A stretch of 64,000 nucleotides of DNA from Clostridium scatologenes (lineage in GTDB: Bacteria; Bacillota; Clostridia; Clostridiales; Clostridiaceae). A model generated the notes under the pieces. That model did not search any database and was not told the origin of the DNA. It saw nothing but the letters and a program-made list of their open reading frames with translations. Made by a program: the position numbers and the translations under genes. The stretch is from NCBI RefSeq assembly GCF_000968375.1, contig NZ_CP009933.1, positions 4,712,001 to 4,776,000 on the forward strand. Direction: 5' to 3'. Positions 55,801-61,990 of the stretch are shown piece after piece (positions within the stretch are counted from its first letter, which is position 1; every line of letters begins with the position of its first letter).

Positions 55801-56396
55801 AAGAATATGAAAAAAGCTTATCATTACAAACCAGTGCTAAAATATCAGACATAATAGGTGATGAAGCTTTAGAAGATGGAACAGTTGGACAGCAGTCTAA
55901 ATTAAAAGATAGAGATAAAGTAATTGTAGGTGGCATTATAAATTCAGTAACAAAAAAAGTGACTAGAAACAATGATATGATGGCTTTTATAAAATTAGAG
56001 GATTTGTATGGAGTAATAGAAATTATAATATTTCCAAAGGTATTTCAAAAATATAGAAGTTTAATAGATGAAGATGGTATAGTAATAGTAAAGGGAAGAG
56101 TGAGTGTAAGAGAAGATGAACAGCCTAAAATATTATGTGAAAGCTTAGAACCTGTAATAAAGGAAAATACTGAAAAATTATATATACAAATAGAAGATGA
56201 AAGTAGCTTGAAAAATGCGCTTCATGAAACTAAATCTTTATTTTTAGATTTTAAAGGAAATGTACCTGTATATTTTTGTACTAAAAAAGAAAGAAAAAAA
56301 TTTAGATTGGATAAAGAGCTATGGATAAATAGTGACATAGAACTTTTATCTAATCTTAAGAAAATGTTTGGAGATAAAAATGTTAAAGTAATTTAA
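52851..56396 (+). CDS. dnaE: DNA polymerase III alpha subunit, DnaE
   Basis: 1181 residues from TTG with AAGGTGAGG upstream. PHP domain (1-280: SLHQHTGYSLLD, ITDHGVMYG, NDVHYIKKED), polymerase core with PGRGSAAGS and catalytic aspartates in MPDIDSDF near residue 420, FNKSHAACYA, then helix-hairpin-helix and an OB domain (about 1020-1110, VIVGGIINSVTKKVT). DnaE1/DnaE3-type by size. Monocistronic. Confidence 0.96.
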   Translation: MQENTYEWVSLHQHTGYSLLDSSAKIPELISRAKELGMKSIAITDHGVMYGCVDFYKEAKEQGIKPIIGCEVYVAGKSMHIKQNDKENENYHLVLLVKNETGYRNLMKIVSKASVEGFYYKPRTDHDYLKTHSEGLISLSACLGGEIQSYILKGNLSKAKEIALLYKDIFKDGFYLELQYHGMEEQEKVNEELIKMSKELDIPLVATNDVHYIKKEDYKAHDVLLCIQTGKVVDEEDRMRYPSDEFYLKSPEEMYKIFSRVPEALENTVKIAEQCNFDYEFHKSKLPKFPLPDDVEPYEYLKDLCYKGLIQRYKVFEKFIEIPFNIENVNELVNSNDEAKKLVERLEYELSIIKQMGYVDYFLIVWDFINFSVKNGIMTGPGRGSAAGSIIAYTLGITKIDPIKYSLLFERFLNPERVSMPDIDSDFCYERRGEVIDYVVRKYGENSVSQIITFGTMAARACIRDVGRAMNYPYAEVDRIAKMIPTVLNITIDKALELNSELKEAYESEERTKALIDIAKALEGLPRHTSTHAAGVVIASQPLVNYVPMQKNEDNIVTQFTMGTLEELGLLKMDFLGLRTLTVLRDAVNMVKDNKGISVDLDKIDYDDKRVYSMIGEGKTVGVFQLESAGMTSFMKELRPDSLEDIIAGISLYRPGPMAEIPKYISNKNDPEGIEYLTPELESILGVTYGCMVYQEQVMEIVRKLAGYSMGRSDLVRRAMSKKKHHVMEEERHNFIYGIVDEEGIEKVSGCIKNGISENAADKIFDSMMDFASYAFNKSHAACYAIVAFQTAYMIHYYPTEYIAAMLNSVKGDNEKVAYYTRFADEIGIQVLTPNINESYAKFTVKDDKIRFGLSAIKNVGENVIDSIVKSRESKGVFLNLVDFCNKIDASCINKRVVESLIKAGGFDCFKVYRSKLLAVYEKVLDGVSNSRKKNIDGQMSLFTDFKKIEVNIEYPEIKEFEKRHILAMEKEMTGLYLSGHPLEEYEKSLSLQTSAKISDIIGDEALEDGTVGQQSKLKDRDKVIVGGIINSVTKKVTRNNDMMAFIKLEDLYGVIEIIIFPKVFQKYRSLIDEDGIVIVKGRVSVREDEQPKILCESLEPVIKENTEKLYIQIEDESSLKNALHETKSLFLDFKGNVPVYFCTKKERKKFRLDKELWINSDIELLSNLKKMFGDKNVKVI

Positions 56397-56428
56397 AATT
56401 ATTAAGTATATTTTTTTTTAATAAACAA

Positions 56429-56468
56429 AATATATAGAGAGGAAGATTAAGATACCTCTCTATATATT
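56429..56468 (+). terminator. Terminator of dnaE
   Basis: Perfect 14-bp arms AATATATAGAGAGG / CCTCTCTATATATT, 12-base loop, A/T-rich tail. Confidence 0.75.
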
Positions 56469-56565
56469 AAAAAAATATATTATATTTTATAGAAATTATT
56501 GAATATTTTATGGATTTCGATTAAAATTATTAATATAGAATACTGAAGCCGACATGATTATGTGT

Positions 56566-56622
56566 TATAATGTAAAAAGAGAATAAATATTGTATAATGT
56601 TCGTGGGACATAAAATGTCCCA
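56566..56622 (+). promoter_or_regulatory. pfkA-pyk promoters with palindrome at the transcription start
   Basis: Two TATAAT boxes (56566-56571 and 56593-56598) precede pfkA. The first has CTGAAG 17 bp upstream. Directly after the second lies TGGGACAT-AAA-ATGTCCCA (56604-56622), a perfect 8-bp dyad that would span the transcription start and end 21 bases before the pfkA ATG. Either an operator that blocks initiation or a 5' hairpin on the mRNA. Confidence 0.55.
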
Positions 56623-56643
56623 GCGGTCATAGGAGGTATATGT

Positions 56644-57603
56644 ATGAAAACAATAGCTGTGCTAACAAGTGGTGGGGATGCACCAGGAATGAATGCTGCT
56701 ATAAGAGCAGTGGTAAGAGCAGGTCTAGATAAAGGTTTAAAAGTAATGGGTATACAAAGGGGTTACAGTGGATTACTAAGTGGTGAAATTTTCCCAATGG
56801 ATAGACATAGTGTGGCTGATATTATACAACGTGGGGGAACTATGCTAAGGACTGCACGTTGCGAAGAATTTAAAACAGAAGCAGGAAGAAAAAAAGGTGC
56901 AAATATATTAAAGACTTTTGGTATAGATGGATTGGTAGTAATAGGAGGAGATGGATCTTTTCATGGAGCCCAATTATTATCAAAATTAGGAATAGCAACA
57001 GTAGGATTACCAGGAACTATAGATAATGACTTACCATATACAGATTATACAATAGGCTTTGATACTGCTGTAAACACAGTTTTGGATGCTATAAATAAAT
57101 TAAGAGATACCTCAACATCTCATGAAAGAGTAAGTATTGTTGAAGTTATGGGAAGAAATTGTGGTGATATAGCGCTTTATGCAGGACTTGCAGGTGGTGC
57201 TGAAAGCATAATCGTTCCTGAAAAAGGATATAAGCAAGATGAATTGTGTAGAACTATATTGGAAGGCAAATTAAGAGGAAAAATGCATAATTTAATAATA
57301 CTTGCAGAAGGTATTGGTGGAGCAGATCAATTAGCTGAAAAAGTAGAAGAAATTACAGGCATAGAAGCAAGAGCTACTAAACTTGGACATATACAAAGAG
57401 GTGGAAGTCCTACTTGTGCGGACAGAGTGTTGGCTTCTAGAATGGGATTTAAAGCTGTTGAATTATTAGCAGAAGGAAAGTCTTCTAGAGTAGTTGGAGT
57501 AATTGGCGGTAAGATAGAAGATATGGATATAGATGAAGCATTAGCGATTCCAAGAAATTTTGATGAGAGGCTTTATGACATCGCGAAAATATTATCATAT
57601 TAA
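56644..57603 (+). CDS. pfkA: ATP-dependent 6-phosphofructokinase
   Basis: 319 residues, standard bacterial length. ATP/Mg site LTSGGDAPGMNAAIRA (8-23) and GGDGSFHGA (about 102-110); catalytic Asp in GTIDNDLPYTDYTIGFDTA (about 125-143); effector/substrate region MGRNCGDIALYAGLAGGAE. GGDGS instead of GGEDS indicates ATP rather than pyrophosphate use. AGGAGGT site; 42 bases before pyk. Confidence 0.96.
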   Translation: MKTIAVLTSGGDAPGMNAAIRAVVRAGLDKGLKVMGIQRGYSGLLSGEIFPMDRHSVADIIQRGGTMLRTARCEEFKTEAGRKKGANILKTFGIDGLVVIGGDGSFHGAQLLSKLGIATVGLPGTIDNDLPYTDYTIGFDTAVNTVLDAINKLRDTSTSHERVSIVEVMGRNCGDIALYAGLAGGAESIIVPEKGYKQDELCRTILEGKLRGKMHNLIILAEGIGGADQLAEKVEEITGIEARATKLGHIQRGGSPTCADRVLASRMGFKAVELLAEGKSSRVVGVIGGKIEDMDIDEALAIPRNFDERLYDIAKILSY

Positions 57604-57645
57604 GATATAAGTAAATTTTAAATATATATTAAGGAGAGTAAAGCT

Positions 57646-59400
57646 ATGCAAAAGACTAAAATGATTTTTACAATTGGACCAGCAAGTGACACAGAAGAGG
57701 TTTTGTCAAAGTTAATTGAAGCTGGAATGAGTGCTTCAAGACATAATTTTTCCCATGGTGATCATCAAGAACATGGAGAAAGAATAGAGTTAGTAAAAAA
57801 GTTGAGAAAAAAATATAATAAGCAAATAGGAATAATACTTGATACTAAAGGACCTGAAATAAGAACAGGATATTTTCCAGAAAAAGTAGAATTAGTTGAA
57901 GGTACAAATTATACAATAGTTTGTGGTGAAGATGTAAATGGAGATGCTACAAGATGTAATTTAAGTTATCGTGAATTATATAAAGATGTTAAACCAGGAG
58001 ATATGATATTAATGGCTGATGGTTTAATTGGTATGGAGGTTCAAGAAGTTAAAGGAACTGATATACATTGTATTATAAGAAACAGTGGAATGATAACTAC
58101 TAAAAAAAATGCCAATGTACCAAATGTAAAAACTAACCTTCCTTCTTTTACAGAAAAGGATGTTGAGGATTTAAAATTTGGTTGTGAAATAGGTGTTGAT
58201 TATGTAGCAGCATCTTTCATAAGAAAAGCGGCCGATGTTTTAGCTATAAGAAAATTATTGGAACAATTTGGTGGACATGATATACAAATAATCTCTAAGA
58301 TAGAAAATCAAGAAGGTGTTGATAACATCGATGAGATAATTAAATTCTCAGATGGTATAATGGTTGCCAGAGGAGATATGGGATCAGAAATTCCAATAGA
58401 AAGAGTCCCATCAGCTCAAAAAATGATAATTGAAAAATGTAATAAGGCTGGTAAGTTTGTTGTAACAGCTACACAAATGTTAGATTCAATGGAAAGAAAT
58501 CCTAGGCCAACTAGGGCAGAAGCTTCAGATGTAGCTAATGCAATATTAGATGGTACTGATGCTGTAATGTTAAGTGGTGAGTCAGCAAATGGAAAATGGC
58601 CTGTAGAAGCTGCTCAAACAATGTCTAGAATAGCTAAAGAAGCTGAGTCCACAATAAAATATAAAGAAACATTAAATAAAATGAAGGATTCTCATATTTA
58701 TACTGTGGCAAATGCTATAAGTTTAGCTACTTGTACAACTGCATCAGAATTGAATGCATCAGCTATAATAACAGCTACCCAAAGTGGATATACAGCAAGA
58801 ATGGTTTCTAAATATAGAACAGCAAGTCCTATTATAGCAGTAACTCCAAGTGATAGAGTTGCTAGAGGATTAGCTTTGAACTGGGGAGTATTCCCAATAT
58901 GTGCACAAAAAATGAATTCTACAGATGAACTAATAGAGAAGTCTGTAGAAATGTCTCTAAAAACTGGATACGTTAAAAAGGGAGACTTAGTTGTTATAGC
59001 AGCAGGTATACCTGTAAGTTATTCAGGAACTACAAATATGCTTAAGGTTCATATAGTTGGAGATATATTAGTTCAAGGTAGAGGTGCAGGTACTAAACCA
59101 GGTTATGGTAATGTAAAAATAGTTAAATCAGCTAAAGAAGCAGATGAAATTATTGAAAAAGGTGATATTCTTGTTGTAAAGAGCTTAGATAGAGAGTATA
59201 TATCTGTACTTAATAGAGTTGCTGGTGTAATAGGAGAAGAAGGTGGATTGACTTCACATCTAGCTATAGAATGTATATCAAGTGAAATACCTATTATATG
59301 TAATGCAGGTGGTGCAACTGAAGTATTAAAAACAGGAGCTTTTATTACAATGGATGTTGTAAGAGGAATTGTTTATAATGGAAGAACTAATGTAATGTAA
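57646..59400 (+). CDS. pyk: Pyruvate kinase with C-terminal PEP-utiliser domain
   Basis: 584 residues, about 100 longer than the basic enzyme. Barrel motifs: SRHNFSHGDHQEHGERI (33-49; usually RxNFSHG), DTKGPEIRTG, catalytic Lys in ISKIENQEG and MVARGDMGSEIP; regulatory domain to about 475. The extra C-terminal domain (about 490-584) is the PEP-utilising mobile domain, with GGLTSHLAIECISSEIPIIC; the Thr-Ser-His carries the His that is phosphorylated in related enzymes. This long form is typical of Bacillus and Clostridium. Confidence 0.96.
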   Translation: MQKTKMIFTIGPASDTEEVLSKLIEAGMSASRHNFSHGDHQEHGERIELVKKLRKKYNKQIGIILDTKGPEIRTGYFPEKVELVEGTNYTIVCGEDVNGDATRCNLSYRELYKDVKPGDMILMADGLIGMEVQEVKGTDIHCIIRNSGMITTKKNANVPNVKTNLPSFTEKDVEDLKFGCEIGVDYVAASFIRKAADVLAIRKLLEQFGGHDIQIISKIENQEGVDNIDEIIKFSDGIMVARGDMGSEIPIERVPSAQKMIIEKCNKAGKFVVTATQMLDSMERNPRPTRAEASDVANAILDGTDAVMLSGESANGKWPVEAAQTMSRIAKEAESTIKYKETLNKMKDSHIYTVANAISLATCTTASELNASAIITATQSGYTARMVSKYRTASPIIAVTPSDRVARGLALNWGVFPICAQKMNSTDELIEKSVEMSLKTGYVKKGDLVVIAAGIPVSYSGTTNMLKVHIVGDILVQGRGAGTKPGYGNVKIVKSAKEADEIIEKGDILVVKSLDREYISVLNRVAGVIGEEGGLTSHLAIECISSEIPIICNAGGATEVLKTGAFITMDVVRGIVYNGRTNVM

Positions 59401-59403
59401 ATC

Positions 59404-59440
59404 AAAAGACTGTCATAATTTTATGGCAGTCTTTTATTTT
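59404..59440 (+). terminator. Terminator of pfkA-pyk
   Basis: 15-base arms AAAAGACTGTCATAA / TTATGGCAGTCTTTT with one wobble pair and a T-rich tail. Confidence 0.85.
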
Positions 59441-59606
59441 ATATATATTTATAAAATAGTTAATAATATATATAAAATAATTAATAAAATGAATAAAATA
59501 TTTGTAAATTTTTGCTTAATTTTCATAATTAAAATACAATAGTGGAAGAAATATGGTTATAATGATATAATAGGAAATGCAGTTTAAAAAAAGGAGGAAA
59601 ATCAAA

Positions 59607-59903
59607 ATGTCAGATCAAATTAGAATTTCACCAGAACGTATGATAGAAAGATCAAGAGACTATCATCAAGAAGCAGAAAAAATTAATGAGGTGATTAATA
59701 GAATGACTTCATTAATATCAGAATTACAAACTGAATGGGAAGGACAAGCAAGTGCAAGCTTTGCCAATCAATTTAATGAATTAAGACCAAGTTTTGTAAA
59801 TATGCATGATCTTGTAGAAACTATTTCACATCAATTACAACAAACTGGATCAGCAATGCAAGAAAGAGATCAAGAGATAGCTTCACAATTTGGAGTTAAA
59901 TAA
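59607..59903 (+). CDS. esxA: WXG100-family type VII secretion substrate, EsxA-like
   Basis: 98 residues starting MSDQIRISPERMIERS with AAGGAGG; the upstream ATG would add ten basic residues and has no site. Helical hairpin protein with the W-x-G turn in TEWEGQAS near residues 42-48, and a C-terminal helix carrying a possible secretion signal. Secreted as a dimer through the membrane machine encoded downstream (essA-esaB-essB-essC). Separated from essA by 130 bases with an RNA structure, which could let esxA be made in excess. Confidence 0.93.
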   Translation: MSDQIRISPERMIERSRDYHQEAEKINEVINRMTSLISELQTEWEGQASASFANQFNELRPSFVNMHDLVETISHQLQQTGSAMQERDQEIASQFGVK

Positions 59904-59922
59904 TATAGTTAATAATTGAATT

Positions 59923-60021
59923 AAAAGGGCTGCCGCATTAAGAAAATTACATACAATATATTGATTTGTATACCAATGACAAACATGATATTTTGGTAAG
60001 TTTAGTGAGGTAGCCCCTTTT
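59923..60021 (+). promoter_or_regulatory. Branched RNA structure between esxA and essA
   Basis: The left arm (from 59923, AAAAGGGCTGCCGCATTAA) pairs with the right arm ending GGTAGCCCCTTTT at 60021 over about 20 positions, with one bulge and one mismatch. Inside lie two further hairpins: ATACAA/TTGTAT (59951-59971) and TACCAA/TTGGTA (59971-59998). The right arm ends in TTTT and touches the AGGAG of essA, so it could act as attenuator, processing site or translation switch. Confidence 0.5.
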
Positions 60022-60033
60022 AGGAGTTAAGAA

Positions 60034-60537
60034 ATGAAAAAGAATACAATTATAAGTATATTAGTAATTCTAATTATATTTATATTTAATATATATAAAG
60101 TTAGCGCAAGTAATGAATTAGATATAGAGCATGACTCTTTAAAAAGTAGTCAAAATGAAGCATACATGTCAGTACCAGACATATATGGTATTGATTTATT
60201 TACAGATAAGATTACAAAAACAAAACAAGAAATGAGTAATAAACAGAAGAGTAATAGAAAAGATTTATATAATAGTATTTTCTCAACAACGGTTAATGCA
60301 AAATCTATTAGAGATAAAAAGTTTTCTGAAAATATACAAGCATATAGCTTATTTGATGAAGAAAGCATGCAGAAAAAAATTGAATATAAAAAAGAGGATA
60401 ATAATATTAATATTGCAACTATTTCATTAATTGTGTTCTTATGCATACTAACAGGCATATTAACAAGGATGTATTATATTAAGAAACGAAGAGGAGAAGA
60501 AAAAAGCAGTGAATATAATGATTACGCTGGATTTTAG
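60034..60537 (+). CDS. essA: EssA-like T7SS membrane protein
   Basis: 167 residues. N-terminal signal-like helix (about 5-25, ending VSAS), an extracytoplasmic polar middle and a C-terminal membrane helix (about 130-152, ATISLIVFLCILTGILTRMYY) followed by a basic tail. Topology, size and place (after esxA, before the ubiquitin-like esaB) match EssA, although sequence similarity cannot be judged by eye. TAGGAG site. Confidence 0.7.
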   Translation: MKKNTIISILVILIIFIFNIYKVSASNELDIEHDSLKSSQNEAYMSVPDIYGIDLFTDKITKTKQEMSNKQKSNRKDLYNSIFSTTVNAKSIRDKKFSENIQAYSLFDEESMQKKIEYKKEDNNINIATISLIVFLCILTGILTRMYYIKKRRGEEKSSEYNDYAGF

Positions 60538-60748
60538 AATGCAGAAGAAAGGTGAATTTGATATATCTTTAAATAGTGAACAAGTTATAGAAGAAGCTAT
60601 AAAGATAGTTAATGATAGCTTATGTTTAAATCTAGATTTACAAAAGGTGAATTATTGTAAATCCAGTAGAGAGAAGAGAATAATTTCTATATACAGCACT
60701 TTTGAAGAAAATAATATATACACAGGAGATAGATTAGAATTATTATAG
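60509..60748 (+). CDS. esaB: EsaB/YukD ubiquitin-like T7SS protein
   Basis: 79 residues, ubiquitin-like beta-grasp (MITLDFRMQKKGEFDISLNS, then the EEAIKIV helix, ending YTGDRLELL, the typical L-x-x-GD-x-L end). Start is GTG at 60509, or ATG at 60518; the first has GAGGAG about 12 bases upstream. Overlaps essA. EsaB is a cytoplasmic regulator or core component of T7SSb. Confidence 0.8.
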   Translation: MNIMITLDFRMQKKGEFDISLNSEQVIEEAIKIVNDSLCLNLDLQKVNYCKSSREKRIISIYSTFEENNIYTGDRLELL

Positions 60749-60755
60749 AGGATAA

Positions 60756-61982
60756 ATGATTATGAAAGAAAATGAATTTGAAAAAGTAGTTAAGTTATCA
60801 GAGCTTAATGCTAAAAGAGATAGTGAAATTAATAAGCTAACTTATGAAAACACATATTTAATTCCATGCAAAGCAAAGGTTGAAGGTGAAGAAGTAAAGT
60901 TTACATATGATTTAAACGAATTGAAGCCTTTTAGTGAAATAAAAAATAGAAGAATTGTTGAAAAGTTGAGATTTTTAATAAATGTCAGTGGTATTTTAGA
61001 AATAGCAGAGGAATATTCATTTAAATTAGAAACAGATAACATCTATTATGATTATAACTATATTCCTAAAATCAAGGATAGAGATATAAGGTTAGAGGCT
61101 GAGGTTATAGATTATAAAGATTTAGTTTTACAGTATAAAAGTTTAATTGCAGATGTACTTAATAAAAAGTATTCATATAAGGACTTTTATAATGGCGGCA
61201 TGGATTTGATGAAAAATAATAAAAAAATTAAGAAGTATGTGTTCTTTGAAAATATTGAAGAAATTAAAAATGAACTTTTAGAAGATTTAAAAATACAAGA
61301 AAAAGAAGATAAAGAAAAGTACATAGAAATAAAATTAAGGAATCATAAGATAAGAAAATATAGTATATGGGCAATGAGTTTAGCAATAGCTGGATTAATG
61401 GTTTATACAGTTTATTCAGCAGTATTTTTAGTTCCTTTTGAGAGAAAGGTGATTAAGGCTAATAGCTATTATATGAAACAAGATTATGAAGGTGTAATAA
61501 AATGTTTTGAAAACACAAGAGGCTTAAAACTTGACAATGAATCAAAATATAAGCTTGCATATTCATATGTAATGTCACAAAATCTCGCAGAAAATAAAAA
61601 GAAGAATATAATAGCTACATTAAATGATAAGAGTGATGAAAGTATTTTAGATTATTGGATTGCCATAGGAAAATTAAAATATGATGATGCAATAGATTCC
61701 GCTAAAAAAGTACAGGATGATGAATTGCTTTTATATGCTCTTTTAAATAAACAAAAGTATGTACAAGATAATAATAAGATGACTGGAGAAGAAAAACAAA
61801 AAGCACAAGATGGCTTGCAATCTCAAATAGAAAAATTGACTAAAAAACTAAATATAGGAGAAGAGGCTAAAAAAAATAAAGCAAAAGATTCAACTACTAC
61901 TGATGCAGGTAAAAATAAAGCTGCAGGCGGAGATAAACCAAATGAATCAGGAAGCGGAATAAATTTAGCTCCAGGTAAGTAG
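60756..61982 (+). CDS. essB: EssB/YukC T7SS pseudokinase membrane protein
   Basis: 408 residues (an ATG two codons later is equally possible). N-terminal pseudokinase-like cytoplasmic domain (1-195), one membrane helix (about 200-222, WAMSLAIAGLMVYTVYSAV), then an extracytoplasmic helical domain with VLVPFERKVIKANSYYMKQDYEGVI-type repeats (residues near 225-250) and a low-complexity Lys/Asn/Gly tail. The layout fits EssB, which bridges EsaB/EssC with the extracytoplasmic part. Confidence 0.88.
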   Translation: MIMKENEFEKVVKLSELNAKRDSEINKLTYENTYLIPCKAKVEGEEVKFTYDLNELKPFSEIKNRRIVEKLRFLINVSGILEIAEEYSFKLETDNIYYDYNYIPKIKDRDIRLEAEVIDYKDLVLQYKSLIADVLNKKYSYKDFYNGGMDLMKNNKKIKKYVFFENIEEIKNELLEDLKIQEKEDKEKYIEIKLRNHKIRKYSIWAMSLAIAGLMVYTVYSAVFLVPFERKVIKANSYYMKQDYEGVIKCFENTRGLKLDNESKYKLAYSYVMSQNLAENKKKNIIATLNDKSDESILDYWIAIGKLKYDDAIDSAKKVQDDELLLYALLNKQKYVQDNNKMTGEEKQKAQDGLQSQIEKLTKKLNIGEEAKKNKAKDSTTTDAGKNKAAGGDKPNESGSGINLAPGK

Positions 61983-61990
61983 GAGGAAAA

